Below, piece by piece: positions 36,801-48,599 of a stretch of DNA of 64,000 nt. This DNA comes from Membranipora membranacea. Lineage: Eukaryota; Bryozoa; Gymnolaemata; Cheilostomatida; Membraniporidae. The notes under the pieces are model-generated. The model did not search any database. It had not been told where the DNA came from and worked only from the letters and a program-made list of their open reading frames with translations. Position numbers and translations under genes: made by a program. The stretch's first letter is position 1; every line of letters starts with the position of its first letter. The DNA lies in NCBI GenBank assembly GCA_914767715.1, contig OU612072.1, positions 1,242,001-1,306,000 of the forward strand, written 5' to 3'.

Positions 36801-39800
36801 AGTAGACTTTGATAAGCTAGCCGCACAGATAGTGATTGCTTGATGAGATAAGTTAGGGTAAGCCCTTTACGTCTTCCCGATAACCTGAAACAATATAAAT
36901 TGAGTTTAGCCCATATGGAATGCTCACTCATAGTGTCACATTGCACTGGTAACGGTAGTGGATGGTCGACTAAGCAGTGGAGGATTAATGGCAACCAGTA
37001 TTGTGTATTCCAAAATGGAGCCACTAAAATAAGTTCAGCTTTATCATTAACACATTTGTTGACAACTTTGCCAACAAGGGCAAAGGGAGGGAAAGCATAA
37101 TATAGTTTGAAAGTGCCCCAGTTTACACTAAATGCATCAGTGGCGACGCTATGAGGGTCAGGAGTCCATGAAATGTACCGGTCTACTTTGTGATTTAATC
37201 TAGAAGCAAACAAGTCAATGTCAGGATTGCCAAAGTTCATTGTGATTTTTCTGAAGCATGTATTATTGATAGTCCACTCCGTGTATGGAGTAAAATTTCT
37301 TGATTCAAAATCTGCTTCATGGTTATCTACCCTGGGTATACGAGGCTGACAGCTGAATGTGCTGTTCTTTACACCATAGCCAAAGCTGTTTTGCTAGTGA
37401 GTCTAATTCTTTGATTCTACCACCCATGTTGTTTATATAATACATAGCACAAGTATTGTCCAGCTTCACAGCTATATGCTGAGAACTGGTGGGGTGAAAA
37501 GATAGATAGCAAGCCAGCATGCATAAAGCTCAAGCCAATTTATGTGCATGAGTCGTTTGTAAGGAGACCATAAACCACCAGTTTTGGAACTATCACAAAC
37601 ACCTCCCCATCCCTTTAGAGATGCATCAGAATAAATAGACATAGATATAGTTGACTTTTTGATGTCCACAGGTATCAGAATGTCATCAGATAACCACCAC
37701 TCAATGTTAAGTACTGCCCGTTGTGACGGTTTCATACTCGCATCAAAATTACCATGATTACCATAGCTCGATACCAACGTATAACATGCGGTCTTCTCAA
37801 CAGCTTTACACATGTACTCCTATATAGTTTAATCAACTCAGCCAGGGCCTCAATTACTAACAGAATAGACTAGTGGCCAGGTTGAGACTTAGGTCAGTCA
37901 GTACTGTGTGTAGTGTATTAGAGTGGTCATCAAAGTGCCTTCAATCCATAGCATAGATCAAGAAATAAAAACTAACATTTGATGTCAAATCCTCTTGAAG
38001 GATCAGGATGAGCCCTGATCTTGGACTTAATGGCCCCAAAGGCCCCTGAATCATCAATGCCAATGAGCTAAGGAGTGGATGTATCCTTACATCTGACTGT
38101 CATCCTGTACTCCACCTTCCCTATATCTAAGTTCCTTGTACTGTTAATAAATAATGTTTTGAGTCGATTTGTTTCAATTGGAGTAATCAGGCTCATACAT
38201 TTAAATATCTGGGTTTTATCAGCAGAGAAAACTACTAATAGAACATCCATGATAATGCTGGCCAATGCTGCTGCTGTGCAAGCTTTCCCTCCAAAATGAT
38301 AATTTTGACACGAGGATGACAAGTATCTCTACTCAAAGTAGTCAAGCATGTAAATACCTGGCTAACAGTTTTTGGCCAATGATATAAGTCTAAATCCTTA
38401 ATTGGCCAATCAGGTCACAATTCCTGGATAGGCCTCCAGGGATAGAGGGTTTTCCAAAGAGTCCACAAGTTCAGAAGACCTTCTCGGGCTATGTTCTACT
38501 TGGAATAGAGTTTGCAAATAATTATCAAAGTATAACCATCCTAGGTCATGGTCATTCTATCCGGAAACACTGATTGCTGAGAGACAAGTAACCAACTGGA
38601 AATCACTGTGAAAGCAGAACAAGTGAGAAATCTTCCCTCTTCATCTTCCCACATATATGATTCATCTTCAGTCTTCAGTCTTCCCCATGGTAAATCTTCA
38701 CATCTTCCAGTCTTCACATTTAAGAAACCCCTATCTTCTGTCTTCGCGAAGATACGGGGGGGGAGCCCCAATTTTAATCCAAGAGGTATTCCTTACTATT
38801 TACCTTTAAATTTTCTCATTTGTTTTTGGGGCTTGTGTTTCGGAGTAAGTGATTTTGGACACAGGATGGGGGGCCTTTTTGATTTTTAGAGTTTAGGATT
38901 TGAAGCTATATAAACATAAAGGAATAATCCTAGGAATAACAACTGTCCTGAGTTGAGTCGGACCATCAATGAAACAAAATGATTTCAGACCTTTTCAATA
39001 GTGATTGAGATATTCAGAAAGGAATGTGAATTCTTCTTGCTGACAGACTAGGATGGCGCTATTTTGGCCTCGGTACTGGATGATAGTTGATCGATAGTCG
39101 ATACGAATAACGATAGTATGATATCACAATTTTAGAGCTTCTTGGTTTTGATAGTTGTCAATTTGATAATGATATATGTTAATATTCGGTTATTGTGCTA
39201 TCTCTACGCCAGACTCCACCCACAACTACCTTACTTACTTATGTACATGTGCATCTGATTATTCTAATATTTTACCATTTCAAATTACCTTTGTAATGTG
39301 ACATCGATTTGGAGTATCGATGGGTAATTATTTATTGATCTGCATTGGCTTACATTCAGCAGTACAAATGATAATTTTACAGGTAATTAATTATCCATAT
39401 TTACATACCTTGCCCTTTTTCGTCACAAGTTCCTTCATCTTCAAGCTTTTTTTCTGTCTCAGCTCTTGGACCGCCTGTATCCGCTCCCTGATATCTGTTA
39501 TTGAATTCATTATTTGCAAATTGCAATTTACAATTTGCATGTCGCCTGGGCTTTCCATACATTTGAACAAATAGGGGCCCCTTGGCAGCTGCTGAAATAC
39601 ATTATGGGTTATCAACGCATCAAAAACTGAATTTTCCACTTAACTATTGGATTTTTTATGTATCAGTCAATTTAATCCTCAATATATATGTCTGCATTCT
39701 CATCACAAACTCATCAAACCATTCTGGATAATGAATAATCAAATTATATCTGATTTTAACCAGCCTGCCATTATACCCCAAAGGTCACAAGACTCATGCT

Positions 39801-42800
39801 TAGTTATTGGTCAATAGGAACTCAGTATGAATGGTCCATATAACCATGAGGAAAGTACACACATCATCATTAGCCTTCATCAACTGAGGCATGTTTTTGA
39901 GGCTGCAGCTAGACGTTGGTGAATTTGAGCAGCTGCCAAGGGGCCCCTATTTGTTCAGACGCAATAAAAATTGATCAGGTATGTAAATGCCTCTTGTGCT
40001 CGACATTGTGGTAATGATTTGTCTTGCTAAGAAACCTTTAAGGAAAGAGGCCTTCATCCTACCACATGGCTCATCTTCCAGATATATATATATATATATA
40101 CCTCTGAAAATAAATGTCTTCTCTGCTCAGCTCAACAATCCCCTCAACCTGTCATTTTCAGCAATAGAAAGGGGTCTGAGGTCACCAACATCAGTTTCAA
40201 GGTTTGTTTTTATGTGAGCTCGTTTGCTTGTCTTAAGACACTAGCTATTGGTTGTGTAGAAACTATTATTGTGGCATGGGCTCTTTGTGATCCACTGATT
40301 CCATGCCACCACTACTACTAGTTCCGACTCAACCACCTCAGGCCTCCACTTCAGTTGACTCTCGGCAGCGGAATGGCTATCAGCTTAGTCCTCAACTTCA
40401 CATGCTTTATTGTACTAGTCGATGTCAACTCAATTAAATAATTCCAAATATTCCATCTATTCAAATAAGAGTCATCGATTTTTCCCTTTCAATTGCGTGG
40501 AGTGCATGCTTGAGTCTCACCCAAAGTGACCTTTTTTCTGTGATACATTTTGTCATGTGGCTGTCCCGTGAAATCTGGGTCAATGACCGGATCCTTATCC
40601 ACCCCTGGTTTTAACCAGCTCTGATCCTGGCCTATTTGCATATTTGCAAATGTTGCGATGGATGGTTTATTTTTATTTAATTCTTGTTATTCTATGAAAG
40701 AGGGGATATAATTCACCATTAAAGTCGTTTTATTGATCCATATTATTTGGTTGTTACGGCCTTCCTCTGAAGGGTAGTAGCCATTGCAGTCAGAGCCCAT
40801 ACATTGCAGCGATTGTCATCATGTTTGTTTTCCCAAAATTTTCAGGAAATTGACTGAAGTCTTCACTTCTGTCCAGCCTCAAATATATATATAATATATC
40901 TATACGAGACAGTTTTGGAGTTGACAATGACAGAGCATTGCTTTTTTTTTTGCCACGCCTATGTTTAGGCATGTGTTTACAAGCTGATGGTGGAGGCAAT
41001 GCCAGAAATTTTCTGTCAGCTACAGCTGGCCTGAAGTATATCCCGTTTATAAAAATCTGTGTGAAATATGAGGATTATACCCGGGCAGTGTTATGTTGTC
41101 TTAGAGAGTGGTAATGGTTTAGTTTGGTGTTTGGATACTGTCTAAAGTAGCTCGGATCATTTATGAGAGCGATGATCAGGATCTCCTCGTCAAACAGTGA
41201 AGTTTCTGGACACATCTCCAGGATGTTATTGCTCTTATTGCTCAGATTGTTATGCTATTCTTAAAATCAGAGGTCTAGTATATGGAAAAAAAGGTTCTAC
41301 ACCTTGTGCTTTATCAGGCCTCTGACTCCAGGCTGAAATGCTCAGTTAAAAAATTAAATTGAGTATCATCAGCAGCCACCAGGGCTTTTGAAATAACGTA
41401 GTAAACATCCAGAAAAAAACTTGGTGAAATGCCAGTTCTCTCTCTCTCTCTCTCTCATAGTTTCCCTCAACCTGAGATGAGACAGAAACATGCAACTACC
41501 AAATCCCTCAGCCAAGTTCTTGCCATGAAAGCACATATACACTGCTCCATTAAACTCTCATCACCACCTGGGCCTATGGTTTTTCCTGTTTCCTTATCTT
41601 AGGCAAAGACAAAAAACAAATGGCATATATGATCGGCTCCTGGTCGGTTTTGTACCTTAAAGACACATCCTATTTATATGAGAAATAAATTGATGTATTG
41701 AGAATCTGATGTATTCGTCCTCTGCCTACTGCCTGTCAAAAAATCCACAGGTTAAACAGGTCAATCTATCATGGCTGTCAATCTCAGATTCCAACAAATA
41801 AATAGTTAGAAGTACTCCCGCAAATAGCTTTACTCAGAAAAAAAACTGTACATGACCTCCAAATTAGGCGGAAAAAATGCCACCTCAGCGCCGCTAGTCG
41901 AGAAGCTGCTTGCCAAAGAGTGATCGTCGAATTGTGTTTATTAATACATTTTTATGCTCACTTGAATCGATGGGTGCTAGAACAGATTCTTGCTAAGAAT
42001 CAAATGTGTAAACGGTACACCTCTCAGTTTGCCAATTTTTTCTATGAGGGCAACAAAAGCCGCAAAATTTCTTTATTTGTTCAGGCGAGCATTCTGATGT
42101 GATTTAAAGGTCCCTAAACAGAGTTCATCATGCAAGACAAATCATTAACACCATATTGTGCGTTAGAGTCTTTTACACCCCTGTTCAAATTTTCATTGTA
42201 TTTGAGCGATGAGTGCTCCCTGATAGCTCCTTTGGTTCTGCACCACAGGGCAGTCAGTAGCCCCTTTAAACCAATGGCTGCAAAAAGCGTTTTTTTATTG
42301 AAGGCAAAAATATTGTTTTGTAGATGATTTTTCAATTGACATGACTGTTCACGTGTTTAGATTAAAACAAAATATAACTGCTTTAATTCTAGCAACATAT
42401 AACTTTCTAGATCAACTCTTTCCAGCAATACATTTATTTCATTAACGCTTGGCCAATCATATTGGGTATGCCTGTTACTGAAACAGTTTACTTTGCAATT
42501 AAAACAATTAAAATTTTCTAATTTAATATTGTTTTATAACATGAACATTTAGAAGAACATCATTACGCATCAAATATCAAAATATTACTTTTGTTGTTGT
42601 CTGCTACTATAAACCCAGCTAAACCAATCCATTGACCCTAGACAACCAAATTGAAGCCCGAAAGAGGTATCAATAAACCGAAAGATAGATTCTGGCAACT
42701 TCTGTACTAAAGCTTATGATACTTACGCATGAACTAAAATTAATAATGGTTTGCTTCATCGGTTGAGCAAAAATTGAGATATCTTAGGCAGAGTTTCCTC

Positions 42801-43236
42801 CCCCAAGGTACTCATGATTAGATAGAAAAGTTACTAGAGAATTGCATTCCTCCCTCATGGTCATTCATCACATTTTCTGACACAGATTTGGTGTTTTAGT
42901 GTTGCTGGCGTTGAAGAGATAGGTGAGGTAGCCTGGTTACCCATAGTACTAAAACCTAGATCTACATGATAGCATAAGCTGATGAACAAACGTTGTAACA
43001 AAATAAACTTAGGATAGCAAAACATTTGCTACTCAGTGTTTTGTGTTCATTGGCTAACCATTGTTGTATTGCAGGCCGGATGCTGGTTATCATTTGTGAC
43101 GTACCTTGTAGTCCTCGGCACATATTTGATCAAACTAAAGTATGCGAGTGCAGAAGGTGGATTTATGCAGAACATGACACAGGAACGTGATCGGCTGGTC
43201 GACAGGACTAATCAGAGGAGATACGACCAAATTTAA
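27848..43236 (+). CDS. TMEM179: TMEM179-family four-helix membrane protein
   Basis: Exons: 27848-27990, 28206-28355, 28790-28918, 29136-29256 and 43075-43236. All are GT-AG with consistent phases and give 234 residues, matching the roughly 233 of vertebrate TMEM179. It has four hydrophobic segments: near the start (HLVCCALLLIFSFICITPL), in exon 2 (GFMVLIFSVVYLVW), in exon 3 (TVLSCVMTICMLISAAVI) and in exon 5 (WLSFVTYLVVLGTYLI). Family hallmarks are PLADVMKNFKGHC after helix 1, the FYTKFQIAQ stretch split by intron 4, and the charged tail QERDRLV. The molecular role of TMEM179 is not established. Introns 1-3 are 215-434 bases, while intron 4 is 13.8 kb and loaded with transposons. No frame damage is visible. 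Confidence 0.9.
31185..32887 (-). pseudogene. pogo/Tigger-like DDE transposase remnant
   Basis: On the minus strand, 32320-32039 encodes a DDE_1-type catalytic segment. It has LLILDNQISD, holding the second catalytic Asp, and PPPHCLHRLQPMDRSVYGPM, holding the third, the layout of pogo, jerky and Tigger transposases. Further along, 31874-31185 gives a basic, coiled region and a C-terminal module (VLVRYETGKQNVYYAGCV...) of the sort found at the end of such proteins in marine invertebrates. The upstream frame 32887-32612 may be an N-terminal piece. The pieces lie in different frames and are interrupted, so the gene is dead. No TA-flanked ends were identified. Confidence 0.7.
32465..32510 (+). 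repeat. 46-bp repeat, inverted partner at 39514-39559
   Basis: The segment begins TATGGAAAGCCCAGGCGACA and ends AATTGCAATTTGCAA. It is reverse complementary to 39514-39559 with about one mismatch. The pair could be the ends of a larger element into which the DIRS copy inserted, or two independent MITE fragments. Confidence 0.8.
35493..35749. repeat. DIRS-type terminal repeat cluster
   Basis: A 48-base segment (TTCTCATACTGAAGCACTGC... ending GGAAT) occurs at 35493-35540 and again at 35702-35749. A related inverted copy lies at 35617-35645. It sits just beyond the recombinase end of the DIRS remnant, where DIRS elements keep inverted terminal repeats and an internal complementary region. Confidence 0.6.
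35943..37813 (-). pseudogene. 5'-truncated DIRS-like tyrosine-recombinase retrotransposon
   Basis: On the minus strand, 37813-37323 encodes an RNase H with IYSDAS, INWLELYAC and VKLDNT as the D-E-D residues. Next is the DIRS connection segment (PDIDLFASRLNHK, SWTPDP; 37240-36740). Then follows a tyrosine recombinase with SSGHRVQSL (36616-36311), AHSTRA (HxxR) and a nucleophile candidate in FARFYKK (36314-35943). The six open stretches alternate between two frames, so several frameshifts have accumulated. The reverse transcriptase and gag are missing beyond 37813. Such elements insert by recombination and make no target duplication. Confidence 0.8.
39565..39956. mobile_element. MITE with 29-bp terminal inverted repeats
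   Basis: GAACAAATAGGGGCCCCTTG (39565 on, 29 bases) is matched by its exact reverse complement at 39928-39956. The roughly 390-bp interior is AT-rich and non-coding. No clear target duplication. Confidence 0.8.
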
Positions 43237-44203
43237 CAGCATACTAGTTTATCTATGACTGTTATAGAGTTTTACTTCAACCCAAATCTATAATATATAA
43301 AAGTACTTGACAGACGCTGAATTACAGACCGCATTTTAATCCTACCTTTCAGATCACATAGTGCAACCTCAAGAATTCCAAACTTTATCTTAGGTCCCAG
43401 ATTGAAATAGTTTCTTTAGTCTTGTGGCGTGCATCATGGATATTATCTCTGTAATGGTTCTATTTTAAGACAATCTTATAACTTACTACTCTTTCAAAGA
43501 TGTTAAAAAGCTTTCCCTGTTTGGTAGCTTCGTCTGACTAAGATCTGATACGTGTGCTCTGACGCTTTTTTTAGAAGCTTGATTAATTCCCGGCTTTTTG
43601 GCTAGATTTTGTTTCGCTCGCTAGTTGCCGAGTTCCCTGGAAATATTTTTATATTGGAATATTTTATATCGCTTTTTCCGCATAGATAATGTTGCTTGAT
43701 GATCTGAGATTATTGTACCTATAATATACCACAAAAGATATACTACATTAATATTAATTAATACTACTAATTATTTCGCTGTAAGGATTGTCAGGCTAGT
43801 ACTTTTTATGCTATTCGTTAGTCGTCTCCAGCTCCAATGAGTTTTTTTGGACACCAACACAGTCTGTGGTCTGTGGTCTGTGGTCTGTGGTCTGTGGTCT
43901 GCGGGTAAATCCTTGTTACTGGTAATCGTGAACTAGATGGGCGGATGAGTTTTATCAATGATAATTCACACAGTTGGTTTGGTCATTATTTTGGTTTGAA
44001 TTCAATCTTACCTGTACCCCAACGATGCTCAAACCATAATAATCACATAGGCCATAATAGGCAAAGGGTGTACATTTTTCTGATGCAAGAACAAACAAAA
44101 ATGTTCTTCCTACTCCAGTTCCAACTGGTAATAAATAGCCACCCTAGCCTAGCCTAGCATGATATATATGCCTAACATGTGTGTGTGTGTGTTATACTTT
44201 TAG
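43237..44203. other. TMEM179 3' flank
   Basis: No gene is seen. It holds a 7-bp tandem repeat (GTCTGTG, about six copies, 43862-43905). Confidence 0.6.
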
Positions 44204-44341
44204 GGACTGAAACGTTGGAGTGGTAGGAGTGGGTACAAAGCGCTTATATATTATAGATATCTCATATCTAATTTAGCAATTCTGACCTATTGTTACATCG
44301 CCTTAGGAGCAGTCATCAGCATGAAGAATTTTTTTCAGTGA
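44204..44341 (+). CDS. candidate terminal coding exon, unrecognised
   Basis: After a pyrimidine-rich acceptor (TTATACTTTTAG) one frame is open for 45 codons to TGA; the other two stop at once. It encodes a basic lead (LKRWSGRSGYK) and a hydrophobic helix (LAILTYCYIALGAVI). It could be the last exon of an unseen membrane protein or an alternative end of the preceding gene. It is not homologous to TMEM179 exon 5 by eye. Confidence 0.3.
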   Translation, partial: GLKRWSGRSGYKALIYYRYLISNLAILTYCYIALGAVISMKNFFQ

Positions 44342-44947
44342 TCTCCAGGAAGTGATTTAAATAAGAGATGTATGTATGTATGTATGTGTTTACTTCACAA
44401 CCAAAATATCATTTTCCAGTGAAAGAAATGATAAAACTAGGTTGGTTATAGAAAAAAGGTATTTCATGCATTATAATGCCACATGAAAAACTGAAAAAAG
44501 CTCTTCTTCACCGAGTTGGCTCCGATTGATGGAACAATTGCCCCATCAATCAAATAAATTACCTACTCTCCCTTCACCTCATTGTATTCTTCGAACAAGG
44601 CACATTTCCTGGGTGTTTTGAATTAGATCGGTCCAGACTGGAGTGGATCTGATGGGTAGTGTACCTGAAATGAATTATGTCCCAGCTCACCTTCACCAAT
44701 AGTTCTAGGTGACTTGAAGTATTGTCGAAATTAACTAGGAAATCACATACTTTCGAGATAAGAATTGAAAATGTATTTAAAGATAGTAGGTAGATAGTAG
44801 AGTGAGTGTAGTAGCAAGGATGTATCAAACAATCGGGCAAAGAAATGGAGAGAAAATTATATCAACGAAAACGGTAGTTTGCAGCTAACCCGAACTTGAC
44901 GGTACTTTGCTATCCCAAGAGTGTAACTGTTATGTTTTGTTTATGAT
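44342..44947. other. non-coding gap before MULE
   Basis: AT-rich with an (ATGT)n run at about 44370. No gene seen. Confidence 0.6.
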
Positions 44948-44956
44948 GTTTTATTG
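44948..44956. repeat. MULE left target-site duplication
   Basis: GTTTTATTG is identical to 51530-51538 on the other side of the element. A 9-bp duplication is typical of Mutator-like transposition. Confidence 0.85.
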
Positions 44957-44965
44957 GGAAGCGCG

Positions 44966-45855
44966 ACAACTTGGCCCGAGCCAAACTTGGCCCGAGCCAA
45001 ACTTGGCCCCAGCCAAACTTGGCCCGAGCCAAACTTGTCCCGAGCCAAACTTGGCCCGAGCCAAACTTGGCCCCAGCCAAACTTGGCCCCAGCCAAACTT
45101 GGCCCCAAATATTTAAATTGCAAATTAGTAAAACTTAGCCCCAATTAGTAAAACTTGGCCACAAGTACTGGAACTTGGCCCAAATTAGTAAAACTTGGCC
45201 CCAAATATAAAACTTGGCCCCATGTACTGAAACTTGGCCCCAATTAGTAAATCTTGGCCCCAAATATAAAACTTGGCCCGATGCAATGGAACTTGGCCCC
45301 AATTAGTAAAACTTGGCCCCAAGTACTGAAACTTGGCCCCAGTTAGTGAAACTTGGCCCCAATTAGTAAAACTTGGCCCAATGCAATGAAACTTGGCCCC
45401 AATTAGTAAAACTTGGCCCCAAGTACTGAAACTTGGCCCCAATTAGTGAAACTTGGCCCCAATTAGTAAAACTTGGCCCCAAGTACTGAAACTTGGCCCC
45501 AATTAGTAAAGCTTGGCCCCAATTAGTAAAACTTGGCCCCATGTACTGAAGCTTGGCCCCAATTAGTAAATCTTGGCCCCAAATATAAAACTTGGCCCGA
45601 TGCAATGGAACTTGGCCCCAATTAGTAATGCTTGGCCCCAATTAGTAAAACTTGGCCCCATGTACTGAAACTTGGCCCCAATTAGTATTAGTGAATCTTG
45701 GCCCCAAATATAAAACTTGGCCCAATGCAATGAAACTTGGCCCCAATTAGTAAAACTTGGCCCCAAGTACTGAAACTTGGCCCAAATTAGTAAAGCTTGG
45801 CCCCAATTAGTAAAACTTGGCCCCAAATACTGAAACTTGGCCCCACATAGTAAAA
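44966..45855 (+). repeat. left minisatellite TIR of MULE
   Basis: The outer block consists of 16-bp units (AACTTGGCCCGAGCCA, nine copies to about 45105). The inner block has about 40 units of 19-22 bp, each with the core ACTTGGCCC plus one of a small set of spacers: AATTAGTAAA, AAGTACTGAA, ATGTACTGAA, AAATATAAA or GATGCAATGGA. The spacer order partly recurs, giving a higher-order repeat. Confidence 0.95.
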
Positions 45856-46716
45856 TTAGTAAAATACCAAAGTCAATTACCTTATCTGGTCGTTACGACA
45901 TATGCTATTTTTTCTGGTCATGCGTTTAGATTATGAAATAAACGTGTGTGTAGCTGCAATAAACTTTTATTTAATATAATTAATCATCAGAAGCATCGAT
46001 TTAAAAAAATGAAAGAGAATTATGCGTGTGTAGTAATAGTTACCTTATTATTGAATATAAAACTACAGAAGAACACAAAAGCCACTGTATGCAGGCAAAA
46101 ATGATAATCCGTTCTTGCAAAATTAAAAATTGTTTCCATTATAGAGACATAATGAATTTTTTTAGATTGAATGTGTGATTAAAAATGAGATGTTTATAAA
46201 GTTTGATGGAAAATATTAAATAGAGTAAGCAGCTAGAGTATTTATGTAATATCTAAACCTGCGCTAAAACCAATATTTCTTTGAGTTTTATGCAACACAA
46301 AAATTTGGCTTTCAAGTGATAATACTTCAGTACTACCATGTACTAAGATGAAAACTATTGAGAGACAAAATAGAATTTCTTCTGAGATTAGAAATGAGGT
46401 AACAATAAGCCAATTTACAATGGTCGTTGCAAAAATATATATGAAACAGTATGGGCAGTTAGATTGTAAGCTATTTACAAAACTTAGTTTCACAGTCTCC
46501 TAAGAGATAACTAATACATAGGTACCACCATGTAAAGTGATGAAAAAAAATATGAGATAAAATACAAATTTCTGTGATAAGAAATGAGATGAAAATCAGA
46601 AAATTTATAATGATGATGCAGCAAACTAAATGAAACATAATTGGCAGTAAGATTCTAAGTCTATCAATGCCATGAACTATTTACAATGCGTGTGTATGAT
46701 ATAATTATAGGTTGAT

Positions 46717-48561
46717 CTAGAGCTCCTGCTCAGAAGCTGTGAATTGTTCATTCACATCTTCGGAGCGAGAGTCGTCCTCAACGGCAGGCAGCATATGGTA
46801 TGCCATATTTATTATTTGCCTGTAATAAATATTGTCTTCATCGAGTCGATCCCAGGCTTTTACCCAAAACCTGTTGAGTCTTTCACATTTTAATTTTTTA
46901 GTTAGACTGCTAAAGCCTGCTGAAATCTCTTTCAGCTCCAGTTCTACAGAAGATGACTCCTTCCGTAACTCTTCAATCAACATAAATGTTGGGGGCTTAA
47001 CAAACTCTCACCTGGCGATTAAACTTGTTATGCCAGCCTGAAAACGGAAACAATATTATTCAATATGCACACATAGCTCCTGTTTTAAAGAAGCCTGTGA
47101 ATATTATTTACTTTCAAGCTATAGTAACGCCTCCCAATATTTGGTATCATATTGGATGTCTCGGGCTAATCAAGAGCACTGGCTCTTGATTAACCAGATA
47201 CCTCCAATAGGATTTGTGGCAACATTTTAGATAGCCTATGAATTCAGTTGTCCGATGAGCTTCATTCAAATAAATTTTCATCGTCATGTTATTAGCAATT
47301 CTTCTACTACCTAAGCAATATGTCATATACCAAAAGGCGCTACTATAGCTTTAACTTTATGATTTAAAGCATAGATTTATGTAACACAGACACATAATGT
47401 TGGTTGTTGCTCATTGCATACTGAGTGATGAACCTTTCTGATCAAGTGAAGATTGCTTTACAAGGGTTCAAATATGAACAACCCTAAACGAATTGTGAAA
47501 TTGAATGTCAGTTACCTTCCAGAGAGTTATTTTTCCTTATCGCCTGTCGATACACTCCAGAATTTTGGCTCAAATCTTCCATTGAGCCATGTAATCTCAA
47601 AATACTCAAACAATTGCCTGAAGTGAGGCTCGTTGTTCTCCGCGACCACATAGCGATAAGCTTCCTGAATCAAGTGGACAGGTAGGTAGGAGAGCCCCCA
47701 CAGAAACCCACAAACACGACGAGTTCTTCGGTGATGGCGATAGCCTGATGCGAGACCTGTAACATTAACCATGCACTCTCAAGTTTTTGAGGTTGAGCTG
47801 ATGTGAGAAGTTATGCTAGTATAAAGTTTTTCTTGTTTCGTGGTTACTAACCTTTTAGAGAAACTCGACGATAACTTTTTGTGCTTTCTCAATTATGACT
47901 AAATAATATCATAAGAAGTTGAAATTTGATATTTATTATATTATTAATATATCGGTTTATTGCATATTTATAATCATAATATTATTATTACTCATAGTCA
48001 TAGTTATTTATGCATAACGTTGACTTCTTACCAAGCTTTTGCACCCTGCGCCAGATGCATTTCCGGAAATGGAAGTTACATCCTACTATATGTACTCCTT
48101 GAAACGCTGATGAAAAAACAGCCCAGATCCCTAAACAGACAAATGAGATGATTTTTTATGATACAACTGTGCACAAGGCAATAAATGTCTTTTGTTTTAA
48201 TAAGTGGAGGATTGGTCAAGGAAATATAACACAGAACAAGAACAACATTGCAAAACACTACCACTTTATTTGTTCTGTCACTGCGTGAAAAACATTCATA
48301 AAGATGATTGTAGATTGACATGAAAAGCGTATATGTACCAAGAAAAAATGAAGAAATTGCCCTCAATTAACAAACCCCAAAACGAAGCTTCATTATTGAC
48401 ATCTTGTGAATTAAAATTTACAGTTTGTATTTCAAATTTTACAGCTCAGTCAGGTGTGTTTTGATATTCTTTCACAAACAATTTAATTGTGTACCTTTCT
48501 CAAAATCGATGATGATGGTTTGAACATTGAGATTGGCGATTTTCTTTAACTCATTGAACAT
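46717..48561 (-). pseudogene. MULE transposase, multi-exon, broken
   Basis: Minus-strand exons: 48561-48495 encodes ELKKIANLNVQTIIIDFEK, with the second catalytic Asp. 48106-48032 joins in phase to give GVHIVGCNFHFRKCIWRRVQ, the MULE block around the conserved Cys/His. 47756-47527 encodes LSYLPVHLIQEAYRYVV and WLNGRFEPKFWSV. 47037-47012 encodes GWHNKFNRQ, the family EGWHxxFN box. 46997-46717 is the C-terminal helical part ending SEQEL. Between the last two, a GTGAG donor is only 16 bases from the next in-frame stretch, so a one-base frameshift is likelier than an intron. The first catalytic Asp exon was not found upstream. Confidence 0.85.
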
Positions 48562-48599
48562 CTATAAAAAGGCACAATGGAAAATATAATTGGAAAGCA

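Larger units (their letters stand above)
29257..43074 (+). other. 13.8-kb transposon-filled intron 4 of TMEM179 gene
   Basis: The intron runs from donor GTAACA after FQIAQ to acceptor TTGTATTGCAG. It contains pogo-like and DIRS-like remnants, MITEs and simple repeats. The stretches 29257-30950, 33120-35490, 37814-39560 and 39960-43074 hold only AT-rich DNA without supported genes. 38630-38760 is a degenerate CTTC-rich tract. Simple repeats are (AT)n at 40083 and (CT)n at 41437. Confidence 0.85.

Noticed and set aside
44907-45826. Several ORFs with repeated WPEPNLA / GPSFTNWGQ peptides
   Set aside because: They are translations of the MULE minisatellite array, open only because the units lack stops.
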